A DNA stretch of 64,000 nucleotides from AP-15 sp963750195 (GCA_963750195.1 CAVVPS010000016.1:434001-498000); one strand, 5' to 3'; shown: positions 29,418 to 39,046, counted from the first letter of the stretch. Numbers and translations: made by a program. Notes: generated by a model not told the origin, from the sequence alone.

Positions 29418-30446
29418 ATGCCGATCGCCCGAAGAAATCCCCGCCGGTCGAGCATCGACATTTGGCCGGGGTTCGTCGACGCCCTGGCGCAGCTGTTGAT
29501 GGTGATCATCTTCATTCTGTTGGTGTTCACCGCCGGGCAATTCTATCTCTCGGCGGCATTGTCGGGGCGCGACCAAGCCCTGCACAAATTGCAGCAGCAG
29601 ATCGACCAGCTCGCTGATTTGTTATCCCTCGAGCGACACAGCAACGCGGATCTCCGTCTTGGTGCAACACAGCTGACCGCTCAGCTGAAGAGCGCCCAGG
29701 CCGAGCGCGACCGCCTGACCGCGCGGGTCGCGGAACTCACCGCCAAGGCCAAGGAGGCGGCGACGCAAACCGAGCAGGCGACGGACCAGCTTGCGGCAGA
29801 AAAGCAGATCAGCGCCGACGCCCTCACCCAGGTCGACCGGTTGAACGCGCAGATCGCGGCCTTGCGCCAGCAGCTTTCGGCCGTCGCCGCGGCGCTCGAC
29901 ATTTCCGAGTCCAAGGTCAAGACACAGCAGGTCCAGATCGCCGATCTCGGCCAGAAGCTCAACATTGCGCTGGCCAGCAAGGTCGAAGAGCTCGCGCGTT
30001 ATCGCTCGGAATTTTTCGGCCGGTTGCGCGAAATTCTGGGGAACCGGCCAGATATCCGGATTGCCGGCGACCGCTTTGTGTTTCAGTCCGAGGTCCTGTT
30101 TGCGCCGGGCAGCGCCGATCTGAGCGACGCCGCAAAAAAGGAACTCGACCCGGTCATCACTGCGCTCAAACAGATCGCCGCGGAGATCCCGCCCGACATC
30201 GACTGGACGCTACTGGTCAACGGTCATACCGACCATCGCCCGATCGACACGCCGCAGTTTCCATCGAATTGGGAGCTGTCGACCGCGCGCGCGCTGTCGG
30301 TTGTGCGCTATGCCATCAGTCAGGGCATCCCCGCGGACCGGCTCGCCGCGGCGGGTTTCGCCGACACGCAGCCGATCGATCCGGGGAACACCACTGACGC
30401 CTTAAGACGCAACCGGCGCATTGAGCTGAAGCTGACGGAACACTGA
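29418..30446 (+). CDS. OmpA/MotB-like peptidoglycan-binding protein with coiled coil
   Basis: A 342-residue protein with one N-terminal membrane helix (DALAQLLMVIIFILLVF), a long coiled coil (about residues 50-190, Ala/Gln/Glu/Lys-rich) and a C-terminal OmpA domain (SEVLFAPGSADLSDAAKKEL, NGHTDHRPI, NWELSTARALSVVRY, GFADTQPIDP, RRNRRIELKL). It should anchor the MotA-like partner to peptidoglycan and act with it in the envelope. It is convergent with the cyclase response regulator. Confidence 0.85.
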   Translation: MPIARRNPRRSSIDIWPGFVDALAQLLMVIIFILLVFTAGQFYLSAALSGRDQALHKLQQQIDQLADLLSLERHSNADLRLGATQLTAQLKSAQAERDRLTARVAELTAKAKEAATQTEQATDQLAAEKQISADALTQVDRLNAQIAALRQQLSAVAAALDISESKVKTQQVQIADLGQKLNIALASKVEELARYRSEFFGRLREILGNRPDIRIAGDRFVFQSEVLFAPGSADLSDAAKKELDPVITALKQIAAEIPPDIDWTLLVNGHTDHRPIDTPQFPSNWELSTARALSVVRYAISQGIPADRLAAAGFADTQPIDPGNTTDALRRNRRIELKLTEH

Positions 30447-30470
30447 CGCATCAGCGGCCGGGCGGGGTAC

Positions 30471-31723
30471 TCATTCGAGGGCGATCTGTGGACCAGCGGC
30501 GCCGCTGAGCAGGCGCTTTAGGTGAAATCCGACCAGATGATCCTCGCTGCGCAGACCGAGCAGAGCGCGCGAAAGCCGGCATCGCCGCCGGATCCTCGGC
30601 TTCGAGCTTGGCGAAAGCGTCGAGATAGGACGCGGGTCGCGGGATCGTCGAAGGCCTCGGCCGAGAGCGGCTCGAACGCTCGCAGCGGCTCCTTGCGACC
30701 GCGCAGCAACAGATCGCCGACCGGCCTTCCCTTAAATTCCGCGACGCGGCTCGCGACGCTCTCGCCGACGCAAACGCGGGTGCCTAGCTGCTTGTTGGCT
30801 GCTTCGAGACGCGCCGAGGTGTTCACCGTATCGCCATAGGCAGTGTAATCGAAATAGCGCCCGCCGCCGAAATTGCCGACGATCGCCGGGCCGGCGGCGA
30901 GGCCGAGACGGGTCGCGCCGAGCATCGTTCCGCGTTGCTGCCAGCGTTCGCGAAAGGCCTGCGCGCTCATATCGAGTTCGAGCGCGCAGGCGACCGCGCG
31001 CTCGGCATGATCGGGCTGATCGGATGGCGCCCCAAACAGCACATGCATGGCGTCGCCGACGAGCTTCACGACGGTCCCGCCATGAGCGAAGACGATGTCG
31101 GTCATCGCGCCGAGATAATCGTTCAACAACGGGGCGATGATATCCGGATCGAGGCTCTCGACCAGTGAGGTGAACTCGGCGATGTCGGTAAACAGCGAGG
31201 TGATCTCGCGCCGTTGCCCGCCCAAGTCGACAGCGTCGGGATCGCTCGCCAGCCGCTCCGCTAGATTGGGTGAGAAATAACGCGAAAGCAGCGCATGCGC
31301 GCGCTCCGCCGTGGCCTGCCGCCGCCGCGCCTCGCGCAGCCGCTCGATATGCGCGAGCGTCTTTTTGATGGTGGCTTCGAGGTCGGCGAAATCGATCGGC
31401 TTGGTCACGAAATCGAAGGCCCCACAATTCATCGCGGTGCGGATATTGGCCATGTCGCCGTAGGCCGAGACGATAACGGTCGAGAGTTGGTCGTCAGCCT
31501 CCTGTATTTTTTGCAGCAGGGTCAGACCGTCCATTCGAGGCATGTTGATATCGCTGACCACCATGTCGACAGCGGTGCCGTTGGTCAGCATTTCAAGCGC
31601 CTCGACACCGTCGCGGGCAAAGCGAAAATCGAACTCGCCGGCGCGGATCTGGCGGCGAAACCTCTGCTCGACGAGCGCTTCCAGATCCGGCTCGTCGTCG
31701 ACCACGAGGATCGTCGCGGTCAT
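30471..31723 (-). CDS. Response regulator with class III adenylate cyclase output (C-terminal frameshifts)
   Basis: The N-terminal receiver (LVVDDEPDLEALVEQ, phospho-acceptor Asp in VVSDINMPRMDG, Lys in VTKPIDF) is joined to a class III cyclase with both metal Asp (FTDIAEFTSL and LVGDAMHVLFGAP) and GDTVNTSARLEAA. After ATRVLS the frame is lost: SYLDAFAKLEAEDPAAMPAF lies in a second frame and LLGLRSEDHLVGFHLKRLL with the final stop at 30471 in a third, so two indels near 30630 and 30575 are inferred. The start overlaps the kinase stop as ATGA. Phosphorylation by the kinase should tune cAMP production. Confidence 0.85.
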
Positions 31724-33801
31724 GCCACCCCTCCTCTGCCGGCGCCGGCCGCAGGCATCATCGCCCGCGGCAACGTCACAATGAACTCGGTAAACGCGCC
31801 CGGCTCGGTCTCGACCTCAAAGGTCCCGCCATGCTGCTTGACAACGATGTCGAAGCTCAGCGACAGGCCGAGGCCGGTCCCCTCGCCCGCCGGCTTGGTA
31901 GTAAAGAACGGATCAAAGATTTTTGCTCTGACCTCGCCGGGGATCCCGGTGCCGTTGTCACGCACGCGGATCTCGACCCGGTCGGAGAGAGAGCGTGTAC
32001 ATACCGAAAGTGTCGGCTCATACCCGGGCTCTCGACCGCTGCGCTGGCGTTCACGCGCGGCATAGAAGCCGTTCCCGAAAAGGTTCAGAAAAACCCGCGT
32101 GATTTCCTGCGGATAGAGGTCGATCTCACCGATCGTGGGATCGAGATCCTTGCGTAGGGTGACGTTGAAGTCCGGATGTTCGGCGCGGGCGCCGTGATAG
32201 GCGAGGTTCAGGCTTTCGTCGACCAGGGCATTGAGATTGGCCGCTCGCCGCTCGCCGACGCCAGCGCGCGAGTGCAGCAGCATATTCTTGACGATGCTGT
32301 CGGCCCGCTTCCCGTGCTCGACGATCTTGGCGAGGTTGCCGTTCAGCATCTGGGTCAGGTCGTCGATTTCGGCGCGGGTCGCGTCGGGCAGAGATGCGTT
32401 CTGGGCCACGAGCACGTCGCGTAGTTCCTCGGTCAACTCCGCCGACAGCTCGGCAAAGTTGTTGACGAAATTGAGCGGATTTTTGATTTCATGGGCGATG
32501 CCCGCAGTCAGCTGGCCGAGTGAGGCCAGCTTTTGGGTTTCGACCAGCCGGTCCTGCGCTTTCTGCAGGTCTGCGAGCGCTTGTTCCGCGGCGAGGCGGG
32601 CATCCCTGGCTTCATGCTCGCGCGCCTGCAACTCTTCGGTCCGCGCCTCGACCTTAGCCTCCAGAGTATCGTGTGATTCCTGTACTTTGGCCGCCATCTG
32701 ATTGAACCGGTCCGCCAAGGTCTCGATCTCGTCGCCGGTACGGATCTCGATCCGCTCGCCGCGTTCGCCCGATCCCAGCCGATCCGCGCCCGATTGCAGA
32801 CGCCGGATCGGCACCACCATGCGCCGGGCGAGCACCGTGCCGGCGCCGGCCGCCAGCAGCAGGCCTAGCGCCAGCAGCCCCGCCATGCGGTATAGCGAGG
32901 CATAGACCGGCGCCAGCGCTTCGCTCAAGGGCAGTTCGACGAACACGATCCAACCGAGCCGGGGTACGGCCGCCCAGGCGGTCAGCACCGGGGCGCCGGC
33001 CGGTCCGACCGCGGTATGGGCGCCGCTCGCCGCGGCTTCCTGGTGAAGACCGGCCTGCGCCGCCGCCACCTGCGGCAGGTGCGACAGATCGGTCTCGCGC
33101 AGCACCAGGCTGAGGTCGGGATGTGCAATCAGCCGCCCGCGCGAATCGACGACATAGGCATATCCGGTCCGCCCAACCTGTAGCGCTGTAATCAAGTCCC
33201 AGATAAATTTCAGATTAACCTCGGCAACGGTCACCCCGGCATGATGCCCGGCATGCGCGACGGCAATCGTCATGTAGGGCTCGGACATATTGCGGAAATA
33301 GACCGGGCTGAACCATACGCCTTTGGCCTCCGCCTCGGCGAAGCGCGGCCTGGCGGCATCGTTGGCGCCGCTGGCGACGACATCGGGAGCAATGCGCGAG
33401 AGCTTCAGTTCTTCCTTGCCCGAGCCGTCGATCTCGGTCAGTTCGGTAATCGCGGGCACCTCGCGCATCAGGCGGATAAAGTCATAACGGCGCTGCTCGA
33501 GCGACAGGGCGTCCCATTGCGGCGGGGTGGTCCAGCCGATCTGCTGCTCGATCTCCGACACAAACTCGCCGATGCGTTGGGCGGCGTCCTGGGCCTTCTC
33601 CTGCTCGATCTGCGCCGCGGCGTTTTCGGCTTCACGGTAGCCGAGCCACATGTTGACCGAACCGTTGACGACCAGAACGAAGCTGACAAGGCCGACAAAG
33701 GCGAGCGCGAGCTTGGGCGCGAGCCCCATCCGCAGATGCCGGCGGACGGGTTGGCTCGCGGCCTCGGTCACCTCGAAAGCGACACCGTCACCGGCGAGCA
33801 C
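31720..33801 (-). CDS. Membrane sensor histidine kinase (dCache-HAMP-HisKA-HATPase)
   Basis: A 693-residue kinase. TM1 (LALAFVGLVSFVLVV) precedes a periplasmic double-Cache sensor (FIRLMREVPAITELTEIDGSG; GYAYVVDSRGRLIAHPD), TM2 (LLALGLLLAAGAGTV), HAMP, a coiled coil, HisKA with the phospho-His in GIAHEIKNPLNFVN, and HATPase_c with LFGNGFYA, DNGTGIP and GTGLGLSLS. It overlaps the cyclase response regulator by 4 nt and follows the substrate-binding protein gene by 18 bp, so the three are one operon. The Cache domain or the binding protein may supply the signal. Confidence 0.9.
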   Translation of the reverse strand: MLAGDGVAFEVTEAASQPVRRHLRMGLAPKLALAFVGLVSFVLVVNGSVNMWLGYREAENAAAQIEQEKAQDAAQRIGEFVSEIEQQIGWTTPPQWDALSLEQRRYDFIRLMREVPAITELTEIDGSGKEELKLSRIAPDVVASGANDAARPRFAEAEAKGVWFSPVYFRNMSEPYMTIAVAHAGHHAGVTVAEVNLKFIWDLITALQVGRTGYAYVVDSRGRLIAHPDLSLVLRETDLSHLPQVAAAQAGLHQEAAASGAHTAVGPAGAPVLTAWAAVPRLGWIVFVELPLSEALAPVYASLYRMAGLLALGLLLAAGAGTVLARRMVVPIRRLQSGADRLGSGERGERIEIRTGDEIETLADRFNQMAAKVQESHDTLEAKVEARTEELQAREHEARDARLAAEQALADLQKAQDRLVETQKLASLGQLTAGIAHEIKNPLNFVNNFAELSAELTEELRDVLVAQNASLPDATRAEIDDLTQMLNGNLAKIVEHGKRADSIVKNMLLHSRAGVGERRAANLNALVDESLNLAYHGARAEHPDFNVTLRKDLDPTIGEIDLYPQEITRVFLNLFGNGFYAARERQRSGREPGYEPTLSVCTRSLSDRVEIRVRDNGTGIPGEVRAKIFDPFFTTKPAGEGTGLGLSLSFDIVVKQHGGTFEVETEPGAFTEFIVTLPRAMMPAAGAGRGGVA

Positions 33802-33819
33802 GATATGGCGGCTCCCCTG

Positions 33820-34800
33820 TCATTCGATCACATCGTCGGCGCGGGCGAGCAAGGATGGCGGAATGGTCAGCCCGATCGCCTTGGCGGTCCCGAGATTGAT
33901 CGCCAGCACGAACCGGCTCGGCTCTTCGAGAGGCAGTTGGGCCGGGTCGGCGCCTTTGAGGATGCGCGCGGCAAGTCCGGCGGCGCGGTCGTACATCTCG
34001 CTCACATCCGGACCGTACGACATCAGGCCGCCTTCGCGCACCAGGAAGTCATATTCATAGATCGCCGGCAATTTATGTTGAGCCGCGAAATCGAACACCC
34101 GCTTGCGGTTCAAGGTCGTCAGCACGTCGCTGACCATCAGGATCGCGTCCGGCGGCCGGTTCATCATCGCCGCAAATGCCGTGTCGAACCCGTTGGGCGC
34201 ACGCACGCCCAGCGATTCGACGTCGATGCCGAGGCTGCGTGCCTGCGCCTCCGCCGCCTTGTAGCGCAACGACATGCCAAGGTCCTCGGCGTTCCACAGC
34301 ATCGCCACCCGGTGCACACTCGGCACCGCCTCTTTCAGCAACGCCAGGCGCTTAGTGGACAGTTCGGCCGCGATCTCGGACAGGCCGGTGACGTGGCCGC
34401 CGGGCCGGGCGAAGCTGGCGACCAGGCCATCTTCAACCGGGTCGCCCGCCTGCACCACGACGACGGGCAAGGTCGAATGCTGCTTGGCGGCGAGCGCGGC
34501 CGGGTAGCCGCCGGTGACGATCACCGCGACCTTAGCTGCGACCAATTCGTCGACCAGCTGCGGCAGGTGGTCGAGCTGCCCATGCGCCGCGCGCCGCTCG
34601 AGCGCGAGGTTTTTGCCGAGAACGAACCCCTGCCGCGCAAAGCCGCGAACGAGCCCCGCGCCAAGCGGGCTCTGGTCGGTCGGGTCGGCCCCGACCGAGA
34701 GCACCCCAACGTGATAGACCTGCGGCGACGTTTGGGCGGCGACTGTCCCGGCCCCGATTGTAGCTGCAGCGAGAGCGGCAAAGAACCCAGCCAATCTCAT
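33820..34800 (-). CDS. ABC transporter substrate-binding protein (ABC_sub_bind, PF04392-like)
   Basis: A periplasmic binding protein of 326 residues with a signal peptide (LAGFFAALAAATIGAGTVAA). The fold is shown by YHVGVLSVGADPTDQS, VIVTGGYPAALAAK, PVVVVQAGDPVEDGLV, PGGHVTGLS and LLKEAVPSVHRVAMLWN. No permease or ATPase gene accompanies it. Its place at the head of a kinase/cyclase operon suggests that it presents a ligand to the Cache sensor rather than feeding a transporter. Confidence 0.85.
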   Translation of the reverse strand: MRLAGFFAALAAATIGAGTVAAQTSPQVYHVGVLSVGADPTDQSPLGAGLVRGFARQGFVLGKNLALERRAAHGQLDHLPQLVDELVAAKVAVIVTGGYPAALAAKQHSTLPVVVVQAGDPVEDGLVASFARPGGHVTGLSEIAAELSTKRLALLKEAVPSVHRVAMLWNAEDLGMSLRYKAAEAQARSLGIDVESLGVRAPNGFDTAFAAMMNRPPDAILMVSDVLTTLNRKRVFDFAAQHKLPAIYEYDFLVREGGLMSYGPDVSEMYDRAAGLAARILKGADPAQLPLEEPSRFVLAINLGTAKAIGLTIPPSLLARADDVIE

Positions 34801-34917
34801 AAAAGAACCTCGAAGCAACCGGCGCGGCGACCATACGACCGGCTGTGGCATCGACCAAGGGGTTGTTGGACAAGTTGCCGTGATCCAAGACTTTGCCGAC
34901 CCGCTATTGCTAAAGTC

Positions 34918-36474
34918 TTGTCGCGGCCGCGAGCGTGCCGCCGGAGACGGGCTATCAGCGTAGCGCCCTTTATCCTGGCGATCGACCAGGGGACGACGAG
35001 CACGCGCGCTATGCTGTTCGACGCACAAGGCCAGGTGCGGCACACGGCGCCGATCGAGCTGACCCAGTATTACCCGCAACCCGGCTGGGTCGAGCACGAC
35101 CCGGAGCAGATCTGGCAAAGCGTAGTTTTGACTTGTCGTGAAACCGCCGCCTCCGCCGACGGCCCGATCGCCGCAATCGGCATCGCCAACCAGCGCGAGA
35201 CGACGGTTTTGTGGGACCGCGCCACCGGTCGCCCGGTGTACAACGCAATCGTCTGGCAGGATCGGCGAACCGCGGAACTGTGCGCGCACTGGCGCAGCGA
35301 GGGGCTGGCGGAAACCGTCGCGCAGCGCACCGGTCTCGTCATCGATCCTTATTTCTCCGCTTCGAAGATCTGCTGGCTGCTCGACGCCGTGCCCGGCCTG
35401 CGCCAGCGCGCTGTGGCCGGCGAGATCGCCTTTGGCACGATCGACAGCTTTCTATTGTGGCGGCTTTCGTGCGGAGCGCATCACGCGACGGATGTAACCA
35501 ACGCCGCGCGCACGATGTTGTTCGACATCCGCCGTTTCGCGTGGGACGAAGAGCTTCTCGACGCATTCCGGATTCCGCGCGCAATCCTGCCCGAGGTGCT
35601 CGATACCGGCGCCGATTTCGGTACTGCCTCTCCCGAATTGTTCGGCGCCGCGATCCCCATCGCGGCGCTGGCCGGCGATCAGCAGGCGGCGCTGATTGGC
35701 CAAGGCTGCTTCAAACCCGGCATGATAAAATCGACCTACGGCACCGGCGCTTTCGCGCTGCTCAACATCGGCAGCGAACCGGCTGCGTCGGCCCATCGGC
35801 TGCTGACGACGATCGCCTACAGGCTCGATGGCCGGACTGCCTATGCGCTCGAGGGCAGCATCTTCGTCGCCGGAGCGGCGGTGCAATGGCTGCGCGATCG
35901 GCTCGGCCTCATTGCGACAGCGGCCGAGGCGACGACCCTCGCCGCGCGCGCCGACCAACGCCAGCGCCTCTATCTGGTGCCGGGCTTTGCCGGGCTCGGC
36001 GCGCCGCACTGGGCGCCGCAGGCGCGGGCTGCGCTGGTCGGGCTGACCGCGGAATGCGGGCCGGCGGAAATCGCTCGCGCCGCCCTCGAAGCGGTCGGCT
36101 ACCAGACCCGCGACCTGATCGCGGCGATGGCGGGCGATTCCGGGATCGAAATCGAGACCTTGCGGGTCGATGGTGGTATGGCGGTGAGCGACTGGACCAT
36201 GCAGTTTCTGGCCGACATCCTGCCCGCCATCGTCGAGCGCCCAGCCGGGGTCGAGACCACCGCCTGGGGTGCTGCTTATGCCGCGGGGCTGGTGTGCGGG
36301 ATCTATCCCGATCCCGAAACCATGGCTGCACATTGGCGACCCGAGCGCCGCTTTCTGCCGCAGATGCTCGAACCTGAGCGCGAGGAGCGCTATGCCGGCT
36401 GGCAGCGAGCGGTCGCCGGCGTATTCGCCGCGGCGCCCTCTTCCAACAATGGAGAAAGCGATGACACGGGCTGA
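34918..36474 (+). CDS. glpK: Glycerol kinase (start uncertain)
   Basis: Phosphorylates glycerol to glycerol-3-phosphate (FGGY family). Motifs are FILAIDQGTTSTRAM, NQRETTVLWDRATG, VWQDRRTAELC, LAGDQQAALIGQGCF, KSTYGTGAF and the C-terminal DGGMAVSDWTMQ. No ATG precedes the first strand; the frame upstream offers TTG at 34918 (used here, 518 residues) or a non-standard ATC at 34954 preceded by GGAG, which would fit the usual 500-505 residues. The gene overlaps the following one by 14 nt. No glycerol uptake gene is adjacent. Confidence 0.9.
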   Translation: MSRPRACRRRRAISVAPFILAIDQGTTSTRAMLFDAQGQVRHTAPIELTQYYPQPGWVEHDPEQIWQSVVLTCRETAASADGPIAAIGIANQRETTVLWDRATGRPVYNAIVWQDRRTAELCAHWRSEGLAETVAQRTGLVIDPYFSASKICWLLDAVPGLRQRAVAGEIAFGTIDSFLLWRLSCGAHHATDVTNAARTMLFDIRRFAWDEELLDAFRIPRAILPEVLDTGADFGTASPELFGAAIPIAALAGDQQAALIGQGCFKPGMIKSTYGTGAFALLNIGSEPAASAHRLLTTIAYRLDGRTAYALEGSIFVAGAAVQWLRDRLGLIATAAEATTLAARADQRQRLYLVPGFAGLGAPHWAPQARAALVGLTAECGPAEIARAALEAVGYQTRDLIAAMAGDSGIEIETLRVDGGMAVSDWTMQFLADILPAIVERPAGVETTAWGAAYAAGLVCGIYPDPETMAAHWRPERRFLPQMLEPEREERYAGWQRAVAGVFAAAPSSNNGESDDTG

Positions 36475-37381
36475 CGAGTGGCCGAGCCTACCATTCCCGG
36501 AATGGCGCGACACCTGCGGCACGCTTCATATGTGGACCCAGGTGATCGGCAAGATCCGGCTGGCGCAAGCGCCGCTGATCAATCACTGGTGGCAGGTCCC
36601 GCTCTATGTGACGAGCCGCGGGCTGACCACCTCGCCGATCCCCTACGGCGCTCGGACCTTCCAGATCGATTTCGATTTCATCGGTCACCGCCTGGCGATT
36701 ACGACCAATGACGGGGCGACCGAAGGTTTCGCGTTGCGTCCCTGCACCGTTGCCGATTTCTACGGCGAGGTCATGCAGCGGCTGAAGGCGCTCGGGCTCG
36801 ACATCCGGATTTGGACGACGCCGGTCGAGATCTCCGATCCCATACCTTTCGAGCAAGATCGGCAGCACGGCGCCTATGACCCCGAATACGTCAACCGCTT
36901 CTGGCGGGTCCTGGTGCAGACCGACCGGGTTTTCACTGCATTCCGCGCCCGCTTTATCGGCAAGGTGAGCCCGGTGCATTTCTTCTGGGGCAGCTTCGAC
37001 CTGGCAGTGACGCGCTTTTCCGGCCGCCGCGCGCCGCCGCATCCGGGCGCGCCGAGTGTCGCCGACCGGATCACCCGCGAGGCCTATTCGCACGAGGTCA
37101 GCAGCTGCGGCTTTTGGCCGGGCGGCGCTGGGTTGGAGCAGCCGATCTTTTATTCCTACGCCTATGCCGAGCCGCCAGGGTTCAAGGATACGCCGGTACG
37201 TCCGCAAGCCGCCCGATATTCCCCCGAGTTCGGTGAGTTCATCCTGCCCTACGACGAGGTCCGGCAGGCGGCAGCGCCTGACGACACTTTGCTCGATTTC
37301 CTGCAAAGCACGTATGAGGCCGCGGCCAATTCGGCGCATTGGGACCGGGCCGCGCTGGAACGCGAGGCGCCAACGGCGTGA
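36461..37381 (+). CDS. DUF5996 family protein
   Basis: A 306-residue cytosolic protein of unknown function. Residues in the family style are WRDTCGTLHMWTQVIGKIRL, NHWWQVPLYVTSRGLTTSPI, FWRVLVQTDRVFTAFRARF, VHFFWGSFDLAVTRFSGR and SSCGFWPG. The ATG at 36461 lies inside the glpK end and has GGAGAAAG just upstream. Its stop overlaps the next start (GTGA). No catalytic role can be assigned. Confidence 0.75.
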   Translation: MTRADEWPSLPFPEWRDTCGTLHMWTQVIGKIRLAQAPLINHWWQVPLYVTSRGLTTSPIPYGARTFQIDFDFIGHRLAITTNDGATEGFALRPCTVADFYGEVMQRLKALGLDIRIWTTPVEISDPIPFEQDRQHGAYDPEYVNRFWRVLVQTDRVFTAFRARFIGKVSPVHFFWGSFDLAVTRFSGRRAPPHPGAPSVADRITREAYSHEVSSCGFWPGGAGLEQPIFYSYAYAEPPGFKDTPVRPQAARYSPEFGEFILPYDEVRQAAAPDDTLLDFLQSTYEAAANSAHWDRAALEREAPTA

Positions 37382-37692
37382 ATCTGCTCTCGCCGCTCCC
37401 CGGCGCGCGTGCCGCAGAAGCTGTCGATACCTTGCTGAGCCGGCCAGACGTCCGCATCGAACGCATAGTCTCGTTTGGCCAAGCGAGCCCGCCCGGCTTC
37501 TGGTACGACCAGGCCGAAGGCGAATGGGTCTTGTTGCTGGCCGGGGCCGCCCGCCTGCGCTTCGCGGACGAGCCCGAGCCCCGCTTGCTCATTCCCGGCG
37601 ATTGCCTTGACATCGCGCCGCACCGCCGCCACCGCGTCGACTGGACCGACCCGGCGACGCCGACTGTTTGGCTTGCAGTATTTTATAATTGA
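37378..37692 (+). CDS. Small cupin-fold protein
   Basis: A single-domain cupin of 104 residues from the GTG at 37378. EGEWVLLLAGAARLRF and LLIPGDCLDIAPHRRHRVDW look like the two cupin motifs, with His residues suited to a metal. It is coupled to the DUF5996 gene by a GTGA overlap, making a three-gene glpK/DUF5996/cupin operon. Substrate unknown. Confidence 0.7.
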   Translation: MNLLSPLPGARAAEAVDTLLSRPDVRIERIVSFGQASPPGFWYDQAEGEWVLLLAGAARLRFADEPEPRLLIPGDCLDIAPHRRHRVDWTDPATPTVWLAVFYN

Positions 37693-37735
37693 GGGGCAGT
37701 CGTTTACTTTACGGCAGCGCTTCGAATAGGGCGGG

Positions 37736-38460
37736 ATGAAATGCGATTCCGGCAGGTCTTTGCCTCGCTCAAAGCGGGCCGATCGGGTCAAGCTGCTGGT
37801 CTATGACGGCACCGGGCTGGTGCTGATCTGGAAGCGGCTGGACCGAGCCAGGTTCAAATGGCCGGCAATCAGCGACGGGGTGATGCGGCTGTCCGGGGCG
37901 CAACTGGCGACGTTGTTCGAGGAGCTCGATTGGCGGCGGGTGCATGCGCTGCGGATCGCCCGGCCAAAGGTGGCAGGTTGAGGCTGCGTTTTTTTGACCC
38001 ACCTCTAGGTTGAGCATCACTGATGGTGGCGCCAGTGCGACAATGCGCCGTGACCACGCAACAGACCCTGCCCGAGGAGGTCGCGGCGCTTCGCGTGCTG
38101 GTGCTGGCGGCGTGGGCCGAGCGTGATGCCGAACGCGCCGATAGGGTGAGCCTGGCCGACGAGCGCGATCGGCTTGCGGGGCAGAACGACCGGTTGCGCG
38201 ACCTGATCCGCCAATTGCAGCGCCTGCCGATTCCAACACTGTCGAGCGCAGCATCCGACCGATTGCGCTGAACCGAAAGAATGCTCTCTTCGCCGGCAGT
38301 GACGACGGGGGCGCAGAATTGGGCGATGCTGGCGTCGCTGATCGAGACCTGCAAGCTGCACGCTGTCAATCCGCAGACCTAATCTTGACGACGTACCGAC
38401 CAGGCTCGTTAACAACTGGCCCAATAGCCGTCTCGATGAACTGACCCCTGGGCCTGGGCC
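37736..38460 (+). mobile_element. Remnant of an IS66 element
   Basis: Three IS66 pieces stand in the right order with large gaps: the C-terminal part of TnpB (VKLLVYDGTGLVLIWKRLDR, to 37981), the N-terminal part of TnpC (LPEEVAALRVLVLAAWAERDAE, 38050-38271), and the C-terminal tail of TnpC (WAMLASLIETCKLHAVNPQT, then LVNNWPNSRLDEL after a frame change). The central DDE region is deleted. It differs in sequence from the intact IS66 at 42113-44558. From here to 38616 no other gene is seen. Confidence 0.75.
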
Positions 38461-38484
38461 GCCGCAACATGTTGCGGCGGCCCA
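38455..38484. repeat. 30-bp perfect palindrome
   Basis: The left half TGGGCCGCCGCAACA is followed directly by its exact reverse complement, with no spacer. It directly follows the IS66 TnpC tail remnant and may be the old 3' hairpin of that element or a terminator. Confidence 0.7.
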
Positions 38485-38616
38485 AATCGACCGTCAACCC
38501 GCTCCGACGGTGCGATCAGCACTTCGCTTACGGTCGAAAGCACCTCAGTTCCTGGGGTAGCCCACGGCTACCGGCGTTGAGCAGGTGTCAGTAGTACAGC
38601 CCGGCAGGGCGCACGC

Positions 38617-38925
38617 CTACTCGAAGCTCGCGACACAAGAAGCATGCAGCTGAGGATCATTGATTGGCCCGCACTCCTTTTTGACACGACTGGCGCGATA
38701 GCCGCTGTTCGAATGCACCACCGCCTCATACCGCTGGCTGTCACGTACGTTCTGCTGCTTCGACCAAGTGCCCGAACTGTCGCCCGGGTTGGCCTGTGGG
38801 CCATTGGTGACCACCTCGGCCCCGTTAGCGTTCATCGCGGCGCGAGCAGTTGGCATGATCGCGATGCCTGCTAGGACTGCGGCCGAGAAGACCAAGCTCG
38901 TCATCATCTTGTGATTTTTTTTCAT
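38617..38925 (-). CDS. Small secreted hypothetical protein
   Basis: 102 residues starting MKKNHKMMTSLVFSAAVLAG, a clear signal peptide cleaved after TARA. The mature part is polar and ends in KKECGPINDPQLHASCVASF with two Cys that could pair. Function unknown; small proteins of this style occur in rhizobia. A copy of the TAGTTTCCG motif lies about 120 bp upstream, placing it in the proposed stress regulon. Confidence 0.65.
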   Translation of the reverse strand: MKKNHKMMTSLVFSAAVLAGIAIMPTARAAMNANGAEVVTNGPQANPGDSSGTWSKQQNVRDSQRYEAVVHSNSGYRASRVKKECGPINDPQLHASCVASFE

Positions 38926-38939
38926 CTGAGTTCATCTCT

Positions 38940-38985
38940 ATGGCAAGGGTGACGGTGACTGAATGGCAAGGGTGACCGTGACTGA
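38940..38985. repeat. Tandem duplication of 23 bp
   Basis: Two copies of ATGGCAAGGGTGAC-(G/C)-GTGACTGA stand head to tail with one mismatch, between the secreted-protein gene and its upstream motif copy. Confidence 0.75.
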
Positions 38986-39046
38986 TTTCAGTTGGCCACC
39001 TTCGGAAAGAATTCCCAACATGTCAGAAGCGATCTTTGACAAACTC

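Noticed and set aside
28239..30446. Zorya-like anti-phage system (ZorA/ZorB resemble MotA/OmpA pairs)
   Set aside because: No ZorC, ZorD or ZorE genes follow; suhB upstream and the convergent cyclase regulator downstream make it the ordinary alphaproteobacterial motor-like pair.
33241..34917. Long open frame on the + strand continuing into glpK
   Set aside because: It is antisense to a well-supported kinase and binding-protein operon; only the part after about 34918 is glpK.
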